Made by a program: the position numbers and the translations under genes. Positions 29,807 through 38,052 of a DNA stretch of 64,000 nt are shown here, in pieces (position 1 is the stretch's first letter; each line of letters opens with the position of its first letter). The notes under the pieces are model-generated. The model saw only the letters and a list, made by a program, of their open reading frames with translations. It was not told the origin of the DNA and searched no databases. Origin of the DNA: Enterococcus pingfangensis (GTDB lineage Bacteria > Bacillota > Bacilli > Lactobacillales > Enterococcaceae); NCBI RefSeq assembly GCF_005405205.1, contig NZ_BJDP01000006.1, positions 124,001-188,000 of the forward strand. The letters run 5' to 3'.

Positions 29807-30793
29807 ATGACTTTATTTATTTTAACGTTATTTCAGACCGGCTACAAGTTAAGAATATCGACCTTGTATCATTTGTTGGTCGGTAAAAGAACGAGCTCGG
29901 TTTTATTGCATGGTTTTTTTTATAAAAACTTGGCTTATTTAGGGACAATGCCGACTTTAAAAGAAGAAACGTTTCAAAGAGTGCTTCAACAACTACGTGC
30001 CGATCAGTTGATCACAACTGAAGATGGTCTGGGCGAGCTGACTCAACGCGGGAAAAAATTATTAGCAGAAAATTCGTTTGATTTGAGTGGTTTGGATAGT
30101 TTGCGTTATGGGCGTATGCGGGAAAATTCATGGCAGCTGCTTCTTTTTGGAGTTCAAGTGGTCAGTCATCTTTCTTTTAATGAAAAAAACTATTTACCGA
30201 TCGAAAACCGGCCGTATTATTTACAACAAATCAAAAAATGGCTGGCACAATCACAACCTGGTTTAGTTGCAAGAGTCCAGCAAGAATTGACGGAGATTTT
30301 TCAAGGCATATCCCCAGAAATCGCTGATTTTCTTGCTAATCAGATTTCCGGTCATGATTTTCAAGGGAAAACGGCGTTTCAATTATTGCCGGAAAAATGG
30401 CAAGAAGCACCTTGGGACACGTTGTATCAACAACGTGCAATCGATCTTTTTTTAGCACAGGCAAAAACAGTTGAGCTGAGCAGATTGTTGGCTGAGTTGG
30501 ATCAGCAAAACAGCAATCAAAGCATGTTGAAAACACGCGCCTTCTTTTTAGCCGGAAAAACTGCCAGTGAAATTTTAACGTTGCGTCGATTGAAACAAGG
30601 GACAATCAATGATCATTTTATTGAATGGGCATTGTTGGCTGCGGACTTTCCCTTTGAACGCTTTGAACACCTTTCTTTTGAAAATTTGACTGAAAATCAG
30701 ATCATCGATGCGCGCTATCAAGATTATGAAGTGTCGTATTTAAATTTTCGTCTGTCACAAATCTATTACTTGAGGGAACAACCATGGACTTGA
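29807..30793 (+). CDS. YpbB-like helix-turn-helix protein next to recQ
   Basis: A 328-residue protein of unknown role. The N-terminal half has an HTH-like pattern (KEETFQRVLQQLRADQLITTEDGLGELTQRGKKLL) and the rest is mostly helical. In Bacillus a protein of this type (YpbB) is encoded immediately before a RecQ-family helicase, and the same arrangement is seen here with a 10-base overlap. AGGAG lies before ATG 29807; the longer frame from 29762 is not supported. It could assist or target the helicase. Confidence 0.7.
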   Translation: MTLFILTLFQTGYKLRISTLYHLLVGKRTSSVLLHGFFYKNLAYLGTMPTLKEETFQRVLQQLRADQLITTEDGLGELTQRGKKLLAENSFDLSGLDSLRYGRMRENSWQLLLFGVQVVSHLSFNEKNYLPIENRPYYLQQIKKWLAQSQPGLVARVQQELTEIFQGISPEIADFLANQISGHDFQGKTAFQLLPEKWQEAPWDTLYQQRAIDLFLAQAKTVELSRLLAELDQQNSNQSMLKTRAFFLAGKTASEILTLRRLKQGTINDHFIEWALLAADFPFERFEHLSFENLTENQIIDARYQDYEVSYLNFRLSQIYYLREQPWT

Positions 30794-32178
30794 CAAAAGT
30801 ATTGAAAGAAAAATTTAATTACGACCAGTTTCGTCCGGGGCAACGCGAGATCATCGAAACGATTTTAACTGGAGAACCCGTTTTAGGCATGCTGCCGACT
30901 GGGACCGGGAAATCGTTGTGTTATCAGCTCCCAGGATATTTATTAGATGGAACAGTCATCGTCATCTCGCCGTTGATCTCTTTAATGGAAGATCAAGTCG
31001 CGCAATTGCAGCGGATGGGGGAAAAACGAGCGGTGGCCTTAAACAGCTTGCTGTCATCTTGGGAGAAACAATGGATCTTAAGTGAAGCCTATAAGTATAA
31101 ATTTATTTTCATGAGCCCTGAGATGTTTTTGAATCACGCTGTTCAAGAAGCACTAAAAAAAACAAAACTTGCTTTGATCGTAATCGATGAAGCGCATTGT
31201 ATCTCACAGTGGGGGATCGATTTTCGGCCGGAATATTTGAAAATAACTGATGGAATCGAAGCAGTCGGGGCATCTGTGATTTTAGCTTTAACGGCGACAG
31301 CAACGCAAGCGGTACGAGCAGACATTCAAAAATTGTTATTCAGAAATCGATTCGCAAAAGAATTCGTTTTTTCTGTCGATCGACCAAATATTAGTTATTT
31401 TGTTTATCAAGAAGAAAAGTTCAAAAAACTGCAGGAGTTAGTCGCCTCTTTGGGCGGATCAGGGATCATTTATTGTGCTACTAGAAAAAAAGTTGAAGAA
31501 TTATATCATGCCTTCAAAGGACAGCAGGCGATTGCGTATTATCACGGAGGGCTCAGTGGTCAAGAACGCCGAATGTTGCAACAGCAGTTTTTAGCCGGTG
31601 ACCTAAGAATCTTGATTGCCACTAATGCTTTTGGTATGGGGATCAATAAAGAAAATATCCGATTTGTGATCCATTACGATTTGCCGGATTCACCAGAAAA
31701 TTATTTGCAAGAAGTCGGACGAGCGGGCAGAGATGGTCAAGCGAGCCAAGCGATTTTGCTGTATGAAACAGGGGATGAATACATCCATCATTTTTTACAG
31801 GAACAAACAAATCAGTCAAAAAAATTATTTGAGATCAAACAAAAGATCAATGATCTAGTTTTTGATGATCCTTTGATAAAAAAATGGGAACAATATTTTC
31901 CCGGCGAAAGTTCCCGTTTGATGGAATTGTTGAGTCAGCGAGGCGCAACGAAAAAAATACAGTTGCAAAAAATGCTCGATTACATCACCACAACAGATTG
32001 CCGCCGCCAGTTTTTGGTCGCTTATTTTGCTGAAACACTGTCTGCGAAAAATCCCCATTGCTGTGATAACGATGGGGCCAATTTGATCATAAAAACACTT
32101 GAACAAGAGCCGATTGAGAAACAATTGTCATGGCAAAAAATTATTCAAAGAATTTTTAAAAATGCTGAGAAAGATTGA
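30784..32178 (+). CDS. recQ: ATP-dependent DNA helicase, RecQ family (short form)
   Basis: A 3'-5' DNA helicase of 464 residues. The SF2 motifs are intact: FRPGQREII, Walker A GTGKS, DEAH in VIDEAHCISQWGIDFRPEY, LTATAT, FGMGINKENIRFVIHYDLP and QEVGRAGRDG. It lacks the C-terminal HRDC domain of full-length RecQ, as in Bacillus RecS. It overlaps the YpbB-like gene. Confidence 0.92.
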   Translation: MDLTKVLKEKFNYDQFRPGQREIIETILTGEPVLGMLPTGTGKSLCYQLPGYLLDGTVIVISPLISLMEDQVAQLQRMGEKRAVALNSLLSSWEKQWILSEAYKYKFIFMSPEMFLNHAVQEALKKTKLALIVIDEAHCISQWGIDFRPEYLKITDGIEAVGASVILALTATATQAVRADIQKLLFRNRFAKEFVFSVDRPNISYFVYQEEKFKKLQELVASLGGSGIIYCATRKKVEELYHAFKGQQAIAYYHGGLSGQERRMLQQQFLAGDLRILIATNAFGMGINKENIRFVIHYDLPDSPENYLQEVGRAGRDGQASQAILLYETGDEYIHHFLQEQTNQSKKLFEIKQKINDLVFDDPLIKKWEQYFPGESSRLMELLSQRGATKKIQLQKMLDYITTTDCRRQFLVAYFAETLSAKNPHCCDNDGANLIIKTLEQEPIEKQLSWQKIIQRIFKNAEKD

Positions 32179-32205
32179 AAATCGGCGCCACATTTTCAAG
32201 AGCTA

Positions 32206-32214
32206 TGGTATAAT
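32206..32214 (+). promoter_or_regulatory. Extended -10 promoter of the LysM gene
   Basis: TGGTATAAT is a full TGnTATAAT extended -10. No clear -35 is seen. Confidence 0.5.
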
Positions 32215-32246
32215 ACATGGCGATAGCATTTAGGAGGTTAGAGAAA

Positions 32247-32888
32247 TTGAGTAGAAAAGATCGCTATAATGATACGAATAATGAACCGTGGGATCAACAT
32301 ATTTACGAATCTGATAGTGAAGAAGAAAATTATTCGCGCAGCCAGTCTCGTCGTAGTGGCGGCGGCAACAAAGGTGGCGGAAATACGAAATTCTTGACGA
32401 TTCTAGTCGCGTTATTGTTAGCTCTTATTTTGATTCCGGCTGGTGCTTTTTTCTGGATCACTCGTGGAAATGATGAACCGGCGGCCTCTCCAGAGAGTAC
32501 AACGCAAGTATCAAAGGTCTCATCAACAAAAGAATCTAGTTCTGAAGAAAGTAGTGCCGAAGAAAGTACCGCTTCAACAGAATCTGAAGCAGCTCAACAG
32601 GCTCAACAAGCTGAGCAGCAAGCACAACAGGAAGCCGCAGCAGCACAAGCGGCTGCTGAATCACAAGCTGCAGCATCTCAGGCAGCGGCATCACAAGAAG
32701 CGGCACAACAAACCACGCCGAGTTCAGAAACTGATGCAAATGCACAATATGGAACAGTACAATCCGGTGAAGGTCCAAAACAAATTGCTGGACGGTATGG
32801 TTTGAGTGTAGATGAATTTTTAGAACTTAATGGCATGACCTTAGACAGTTTTTATTTTGATCCAGGTCAGCAAGTACGTGTGAAATAA
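32247..32888 (+). CDS. LysM surface protein, SAG1386/EF1546 type
   Basis: A 213-residue membrane-anchored protein. A polar, Gly-rich cytoplasmic N-terminus, a membrane helix (about 48-70), a Ser/Thr then Gln/Ala-rich linker (about 75-162) and a C-terminal LysM domain (about 164-213, with IAGRYGLSVDEFLELNGM) that should bind peptidoglycan. TTG 32247 has AGGAGG 9 bases upstream. The family is typical of enterococci and streptococci. The Ala/Gln linker is repetitive. Confidence 0.85.
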   Translation: MSRKDRYNDTNNEPWDQHIYESDSEEENYSRSQSRRSGGGNKGGGNTKFLTILVALLLALILIPAGAFFWITRGNDEPAASPESTTQVSKVSSTKESSSEESSAEESTASTESEAAQQAQQAEQQAQQEAAAAQAAAESQAAASQAAASQEAAQQTTPSSETDANAQYGTVQSGEGPKQIAGRYGLSVDEFLELNGMTLDSFYFDPGQQVRVK

Positions 32889-32948
32889 GTTGAATACTTT
32901 ACCGTAATCGATTTCGATTACGGTTTATTTATTGGAAAGAGGCAGAAA

Positions 32949-33620
32949 ATGGAAAATATTTCAATTGCGATCGATGGTCCTGCATCATCAGGAAAAAGTA
33001 CAGTAGCAAAAATTTTGGCAAGCGACTTTAATTTTATTTATGTCGATACGGGGGCAATGTATCGTACGGTAACTTTTTTAGCGATTAAGCATAATATCGC
33101 GTTTTCAGATGAACAAGCGTTGGCAGAGTTGACTAAAAGCTATCCAATCACCTTCAAACCGGCGGCGCATGGACAATCGGTATTTGTGAATGGTGAAGAG
33201 ATTACTCAAGCAATCCGTCAGCCAGATGTGACGGCGGCTGTCTCAGAAGTTTCTGCGCATGGAAAAGTTCGTGAGGAATTAGTTAAAGCTCAGCGTCAAC
33301 TTGCCCAAACCGGCGGAATCGTGATGGATGGACGTGACATCGGGACGACTGTATTGCCAAAAGCAGAGATCAAGATTTTTTTAGTCGCTAGTGTCGAAGA
33401 ACGTGCACAACGTCGATATAAAGAAAATCAAGAAAAAGGGATCGAGATGGACTTTGAAGCAATCAAAGAAGCCATCGCTAAACGTGATTATTTAGACTCG
33501 CATCGGGAAGTTTCACCACTCGTTCAAGCGGCAGATGCTGTCTTAGTTGATACGACCGGAATGTCGATTGAACAAGTAGTGACGAAGATTAAAGGGATCA
33601 TAGACTCAAAAGGTTTCTAA
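32949..33620 (+). CDS. cmk: Cytidylate kinase
   Basis: Phosphorylates CMP and dCMP. 223 residues; P-loop [11 protein letters not shown] at 8-18, [12 protein letters not shown], and [13 protein letters not shown] are the family motifs. AAAGAGGC precedes the ATG. It lies upstream of rpsA, the usual order, but a terminator separates them. Confidence 0.96.
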   Translation: MENISIAIDGPASSGKSTVAKILASDFNFIYVDTGAMYRTVTFLAIKHNIAFSDEQALAELTKSYPITFKPAAHGQSVFVNGEEITQAIRQPDVTAAVSEVSAHGKVREELVKAQRQLAQTGGIVMDGRDIGTTVLPKAEIKIFLVASVEERAQRRYKENQEKGIEMDFEAIKEAIAKRDYLDSHREVSPLVQAADAVLVDTTGMSIEQVVTKIKGIIDSKGF

Positions 33621-33640
33621 TTTTCAGCCAAATCCAATAA

Positions 33641-33696
33641 ATAAAGCGAATTTCTTTCAAATTTTTAGAAAAAAAGAAGAAATCGCTTTATTTTTC
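33641..33696 (+). terminator. Terminator after cmk
   Basis: ATAAAGCGAATTTCTT (33641-33656) and AAGAAATCGCTTTAT (33677-33691) form a long stem, followed by TTTTT. Confidence 0.75.
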
Positions 33697-33766
33697 ATGT
33701 GGATTATTCTAAAATAGAACATGTAGTGTATTTTACGTAGAATTGTTGGTGAGGAGGACAAACGGC

Positions 33767-34987
33767 ATGACAGATTTAGAACAAAATTCGATGGACAATG
33801 AGAACGTTTCGATGAAAGCAGCAATGGAAAGTGTGCATGAAGTTCAAGTTGGCGATATTGTTAGAGGTGAGGTACTCGCCTTAGAAGACAAACAAGTTAT
33901 CGTGGGCATTGAAGGCGCAGGAGTAGAAGGTGTAGTCCCTGCAAAAGAACTTTCAACATTACCTGTTGAAGACATCAACGAAGAAGTCAAGGTTGGCGAC
34001 ATTCTTGATTTAGTTGTGATTTCTTCTATTGGAAAAGACAAAGAAAATGGTAGTTATCTTCTTTCTAAGCGCCGCTTAGATGCAAAAAAAGTTTGGGAAG
34101 ACATTGAAAAAGAATTCCAAGCTGGAAACATTATCGAAGCACCAGTAACTAGCAGTGTTAAAGGTGGGTTAGTTGTTGATGTAGGTGTACGTGGTTTTGT
34201 CCCAGCATCAATGATCGATGATCATTTTGTTGATGATTTTTCAGTTTACACTGGAAAGACACTGGCATTCAAAATCGTTGAGATCGAACCTTCTGAGAAT
34301 CGTTTGATTCTATCGCACAAAGCGGTCGTTGAAGCCGAAAAATCAGAAAAGAAAAAAGAAATCCTTTCCGACTTATATGAAGGTCAAGTAATCAAAGGGC
34401 AAGTCGCTCGTTTGACCGATTTCGGTGCTTTTGTTGATCTTGGCGGAATTGACGGTTTGGTTCACGTCTCAGAAATTTCACACAGTCATGTGGCAAAACC
34501 AGCAGATGTATTGAGCGTTGGCGAAGAAGTCGAAGTTCAAGTTCTTTCAGTTGATCCAGAAAAAGAACGGATTTCATTATCAATCAAAGCCAATCTGCCT
34601 GGACCATGGACGGATATCGAAGAAAAAGCCGCTCCAGGTTCTGTCCTTGAAGGAACCGTGAAACGTTTGACCAGCTTTGGCGCCTTTGTTGAAATTTTCC
34701 CAGGAGTCGAAGGCTTGGTGCATATTTCTCAAATCTCTCACAAACATATCGCCACACCACATGAAGTTTTACATGAAGGCGATCAAGTACAAGTGAAAGT
34801 TTTAGAAGTACATCCTGAAGACCATCGTGTGGCTCTTTCAATCAAAGCTTTAGAAGAAAAACCAGAAGAAGCAAAAGCTGAACCTGTTGAAGAAGAATCT
34901 TATGAGTTGCCAGAAGAAAATACTGGATTTACTATGGGAGACATCTTAGGGGATGCATTGAAAGACGACTCAGCGGATCAAGAATAA
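33767..34987 (+). CDS. rpsA: Ribosomal protein S1
   Basis: RNA-binding protein with four S1 domains (about residues 20-90, 105-175, 195-265 and 280-350), the form found in low-GC Gram-positives; 406 residues. VARLTDFGAFVDLGGIDGLVHVSEIS and VKRLTSFGAFVEIFPGVEGLVHISQIS mark the last two. An acidic tail ends the protein. ATG 33767 follows GAGGAGG; the TTG at 33743 is too early. Confidence 0.93.
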   Translation: MTDLEQNSMDNENVSMKAAMESVHEVQVGDIVRGEVLALEDKQVIVGIEGAGVEGVVPAKELSTLPVEDINEEVKVGDILDLVVISSIGKDKENGSYLLSKRRLDAKKVWEDIEKEFQAGNIIEAPVTSSVKGGLVVDVGVRGFVPASMIDDHFVDDFSVYTGKTLAFKIVEIEPSENRLILSHKAVVEAEKSEKKKEILSDLYEGQVIKGQVARLTDFGAFVDLGGIDGLVHVSEISHSHVAKPADVLSVGEEVEVQVLSVDPEKERISLSIKANLPGPWTDIEEKAAPGSVLEGTVKRLTSFGAFVEIFPGVEGLVHISQISHKHIATPHEVLHEGDQVQVKVLEVHPEDHRVALSIKALEEKPEEAKAEPVEEESYELPEENTGFTMGDILGDALKDDSADQE

Positions 34988-34993
34988 ACTTTG

Positions 34994-35026
34994 AAGAGCA
35001 CACCAGGTTGCTGGTGTGTTCTTTTT
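34994..35026 (+). terminator. Terminator after rpsA
   Basis: GCACACCAG, GTTG loop, CTGGTGTG(T) with a following CTTTTTA. Confidence 0.85.
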
Positions 35027-35045
35027 ATTAATTTAATGAATGAAA

Positions 35046-35078
35046 AGGGCTCCTTCTCTTGCAAGAAGGAGCTTTCTT
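35046..35078. repeat. Second hairpin after rpsA
   Basis: GCTCCTTCT (35049-35057) and AGAAGGAGC (35064-35072) are perfect arms; the T-run is poor, so it is a back-up terminator at best. From here to 35276 I see no gene and no clear promoter. Confidence 0.55.
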
Positions 35079-35276
35079 AGTTAAACTAAAGAGAATTTGA
35101 AAAAGAGCAGACTAGCCTAATTTTGACGGGATCATTTACAGCGAAGGAACAAAAGGAATCACCCGCAGTAAAAGAGTCTGGCCAATTAAGAGGATATACG
35201 CTAAGAAAATCAAATTTATTCTTTCTGTTCAGAAAAATAAATACATTAATATTAATTAATAGGAACGAGGTAAGTT

Positions 35277-36587
35277 ATGTCAAATCCTACAATTGCAATC
35301 GTTGGCCGCCCGAATGTGGGGAAATCAACATTGTTCAATCGGATCGCCGGAGAACGTATTTCAATCGTTGAAGATACGCCAGGCGTCACTCGCGACCGAA
35401 TCTATGCTAAAGGTGAATGGCTGGATCATGAATTTTCAATCATTGATACTGGCGGAATCGATATTAGCGATGAACCGTTTATGGAACAAATCAAACAACA
35501 AGCGCAGATCGCAATCGACGAAGCAGATGTCATTTTGCTTGTCGCAAGCGGCAAAGAAGGCGTGACGGATGCGGATGAAGCAGTTGCTAAAATTTTATAT
35601 CGAAGTAAAAAAACAGTCATTTTACTGGTGAACAAAGTCGATAATCCTGAGATGCGAAACGATATTTATGAATTTTATTCTCTAGGTTTAGGCGAACCCT
35701 ATCCAGTATCAGGCAGCCACGGACTTGGTTTAGGCGATGTCTTAGATGAAGCAGTCAAACATTTTCCTGAAGATAATGAAGATGAAGAAGATCCATCCAT
35801 TAAATTTAGCTTGATTGGTCGACCAAATGTCGGTAAATCTTCATTGATCAATGCGATTTTAGGGGAAGATCGAGTAATTGTTTCAGATATCGAAGGAACG
35901 ACTCGAGATGCGATCGATACACGATTTGTTGGTGAAAATGGTCAAGAGTTTACAATGATCGACACAGCCGGCATGCGAAAACGCGGAAAAGTATATGAAA
36001 ATACAGAAAAATATTCTGTTATGCGGGCAATGCGGGCAATCGATCGATCAGATGTCGTTCTAGTGGTACTGAACGGAGAAGAAGGCATCCGTGAACAAGA
36101 CAAACGAATCGCTGGCTACGCTCATGAAGCGGGTCGTGGAGTAATCATCGTAGTCAATAAATGGGATCTAGTTGAAAAAGATACTCATACTATGAAAAAA
36201 TTTGAACAAGAGATCCGGGAAGAATTTGCTTATTTAGATTATGCACCCATCGTTTTTGTTTCAGCTATGACCAAACAACGCTTAAATAAAATTCCAACGA
36301 TGATCGAAGAAGTCAGCATGAATCAAAATCTGCGGATTCCGTCTTCTGTTTTAAATGACATCATTATGGATGCAGTGGCAATCAATCCAACGCCGACTGA
36401 CAAAGGCAAGCGTTTGAAGATCTTCTATGCAACACAAGTTGCCGTGAAGCCACCAACTTTTGTCGTGTTTGTCAACGAAGAAGAATTGATGCATTTCTCA
36501 TACGCACGATTTTTAGAAAACCAAATTCGAAAAGCCTTTGAATTTGAAGGAACACCGATAAAAATCATCCCTCGGAGAAGAAAATAG
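35277..36587 (+). CDS. der: Ribosome assembly GTPase Der (EngA)
   Basis: Double GTPase for 50S subunit assembly, 436 residues. Two GRPNVGKS P-loops (about residues 9-17 and 182-190), each followed by DTGG/DTAG and NKVD/NKWD, then a KH-like C-terminal domain. GAACGAGG precedes the ATG. Order cmk-rpsA-der-hup is conserved. Confidence 0.96.
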   Translation: MSNPTIAIVGRPNVGKSTLFNRIAGERISIVEDTPGVTRDRIYAKGEWLDHEFSIIDTGGIDISDEPFMEQIKQQAQIAIDEADVILLVASGKEGVTDADEAVAKILYRSKKTVILLVNKVDNPEMRNDIYEFYSLGLGEPYPVSGSHGLGLGDVLDEAVKHFPEDNEDEEDPSIKFSLIGRPNVGKSSLINAILGEDRVIVSDIEGTTRDAIDTRFVGENGQEFTMIDTAGMRKRGKVYENTEKYSVMRAMRAIDRSDVVLVVLNGEEGIREQDKRIAGYAHEAGRGVIIVVNKWDLVEKDTHTMKKFEQEIREEFAYLDYAPIVFVSAMTKQRLNKIPTMIEEVSMNQNLRIPSSVLNDIIMDAVAINPTPTDKGKRLKIFYATQVAVKPPTFVVFVNEEELMHFSYARFLENQIRKAFEFEGTPIKIIPRRRK

Positions 36588-36673
36588 GATATTTTATCAT
36601 ACTTTTATTTTAGTGACAACAGATTTCGCTGAATGCTAAAACAAGCGTGAATTTTGTGTCATTAATCGCTAAA

Positions 36674-36706
36674 AACCTTGCTAACATAAGGTTCTTATGC
36701 TATCGT
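36674..36706 (+). promoter_or_regulatory. hup promoter with overlapping inverted repeat
   Basis: TTGCTA (36678-36683), 17 bases, TATCGT (36701-36706) with TG one base before the -10. AACCTT (36674-36679) and AAGGTT (36688-36693) form an inverted repeat across the -35. Confidence 0.5.
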
Positions 36707-36714
36707 TATAAAAG

Positions 36715-36769
36715 AATATTGACCAAATCAATATTTATTTACTGGTAACTGGACCACTCAGTTATCGGT
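36715..36769 (+). promoter_or_regulatory. Two hairpins in the hup 5' leader
   Basis: AATATTGA/TCAATATT (36715-36735, 5-base loop) and ACTGGTAACTG/CAGTTATCGGT (36741-36769, 7-base loop, with G-T pairs) follow the promoter and precede the hup ribosome site. Confidence 0.45.
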
Positions 36770-36815
36770 TAGTGTTCAGATTTCAATACTCATTTCTCAG
36801 GAGGTGAATTCATTC

Positions 36816-37091
36816 ATGGCAAACAAAGCAGAATTGATCGAAAAAGTTGCAGCAGCTACTGACTTAACTAAGAAAGACGCTACCGCTGCTGTCGATGCTG
36901 TATTTTCAACTATCCAAGACGCATTAGCTGAAGGTGAGAAAGTTCAATTAATCGGCTTCGGTAACTTTGAAGTACGTGAACGTGCGGCCCGCAAAGGACG
37001 TAACCCACAAACTGGTGAAGAAATCGAAATCCCAGCAAGCAAAGTACCTGCGTTCAAACCAGGTAAAGCGTTAAAAGATGCAGTGAAGTAA
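36816..37091 (+). CDS. hup: DNA-binding protein HU
   Basis: Nucleoid protein of 91 residues that bends DNA as a dimer. [22 protein letters not shown] and [24 protein letters not shown] are near-universal HU stretches; the DNA-binding arm is intact. AGGAGGTG lies before ATG 36816. It has its own promoter and terminator and a structured leader. Confidence 0.97.
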   Translation: MANKAELIEKVAAATDLTKKDATAAVDAVFSTIQDALAEGEKVQLIGFGNFEVRERAARKGRNPQTGEEIEIPASKVPAFKPGKALKDAVK

Positions 37092-37102
37092 TTGCGAAGG
37101 TT

Positions 37103-37136
37103 AACCCGTTGTGGCTCTAAGGCTGCAGCGGGTTTT
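37103..37136 (+). terminator. Terminator after hup
   Basis: AACCCGTTGTGGC and GCTGCAGCGGGTT pair, followed by TTCTTTTTT. Confidence 0.82.
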
Positions 37137-37177
37137 CTTTTTTCCATAAACTTAAAAGGGGCAGAAAAGAGGCAATA

Positions 37178-37197
37178 ACTGTACAGAAGTGTACAGT
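37178..37197. promoter_or_regulatory. Perfect inverted repeat, possible operator
   Basis: Perfect 8-base arms ACTGTACA and TGTACAGT with a 4-base spacer. I cannot match it to a known regulator; the spacing is wrong for a CopY box (TACAnnTGTA). Confidence 0.35.
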
Positions 37198-37305
37198 CCA
37201 AAATGTTCAGTCCTCAAGAAATTGTGGTTCTCATGATTTGATGTGAATGTACACCAATTGTTAAATGGTAGAAACTCGCACTATCTTAAATAGAAATTAT
37301 CGAAG

Positions 37306-37334
37306 AGGATGTGGCAAAAGTCTTGTCACATCCT
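37306..37334. repeat. Intergenic hairpin AGGATGTG...CACATCCT
   Basis: Eight-base arms around GCAAAAGTCTTGT. It is similar in form to the terminator at 47023-47058 but lacks a T-run. Confidence 0.4.
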
Positions 37335-37560
37335 GTTTGTATTGGTGGATGCGTAGCTTTTAGAATAAAAAATGGTATATAAAGGGATACAAAAATTAAT
37401 TTCTAGTTCAATGTAAAAATAGCTGACAGCTGTCAAAAGTTGAGCAGGCCTTCCAGTGTCATTTCATTTTTCTTGAGAGTAGACGGCGGGAGCCTTTTCA
37501 CGGTACTATAAACAAAAGGAAAATTTTTACAAAAATGAAAGCAGAAATGTGGGAAAAAAG

Positions 37561-38052
37561 ATGGAGTATCCTTTATTACCAAAACAAATGCCGCAACGAA
37601 TCAAAGCGGTCTGGCGTAAAAATAACTATGTGACGATGGGGATTTTTCTCTTGCTGGGTATTGCAGGAACCGCGGCATTGGTCTGGTTCGATCAATTTAA
37701 AGGGATTTTTAGCGGGCTTATGATTGCTTATTTTGTGCTCCTTGGATTGATCTTTGTGCTGTTGATGGCACTCATTCCTTATCGTTATATGTTTCATCGT
37801 TATGAGATCACGACAGAAGATATTGCTTTTCAAAAGGGATTTATTTTTCGATCGATCACGTATGTTCCGTTGAATCGAATTCAACATGTAGAGACAGAAC
37901 AAGGCCCTTTTTTAAGACAAGAAAACTTGATGGAAATTGTCATTCATACCGCGGCAACTAGTCATCATCTTGCAGGCTTGGATATGCAAGAAGCCATGGC
38001 TTTGCGCCAGCAGATCATCGAGCTAGTAAAGGCGGCGAAAGAAGATGTCTGA
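37561..38052 (+). CDS. PH-domain membrane protein, YdbS-like
   Basis: A 163-residue protein with two membrane helices (about 20-75) followed by a bacterial PH domain (YEITTEDIAFQKGFIFRSITYVPLNRIQHVETEQGPFLR). It pairs with the next gene, as ydbS and ydbT do in Bacillus. Function unknown; linked by others to resistance to antimicrobial compounds, which I cannot test here. The start is uncertain: GTG 37549 is also possible and neither has a strong Shine-Dalgarno. It overlaps the next gene by 8 bases. Confidence 0.8.
   Translation: MEYPLLPKQMPQRIKAVWRKNNYVTMGIFLLLGIAGTAALVWFDQFKGIFSGLMIAYFVLLGLIFVLLMALIPYRYMFHRYEITTEDIAFQKGFIFRSITYVPLNRIQHVETEQGPFLRQENLMEIVIHTAATSHHLAGLDMQEAMALRQQIIELVKAAKEDV

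Larger units (their letters stand above)
37137..37548. other. Gene-free intergenic region with palindromes
   Basis: About 410 bases without a supportable gene. It holds ACTGTACA-GAAG-TGTACAGT (37178-37197), a hairpin AGGATGTG...CACATCCT (37306-37334) without a T-run, and TGACAGCTGTCA (37424-37435). No clear promoter for the next gene is found. Confidence 0.5.

Noticed and set aside
32575-32715. CRISPR-like or tandem DNA repeat in the LysM gene
   Set aside because: The repeats are short Ala/Gln/Ser codon runs inside a linker, in frame, with no spacers.
32536-32805. Repetitive frames in the other phases over the LysM linker
   Set aside because: Products of the Ala/Gln-coding repeats read in other frames; they have no ribosome site or domain.
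35123-35371. 82-codon frame before and over the start of der
   Set aside because: It runs into der in another frame, has no ribosome site and has a composition unlike neighbouring genes.
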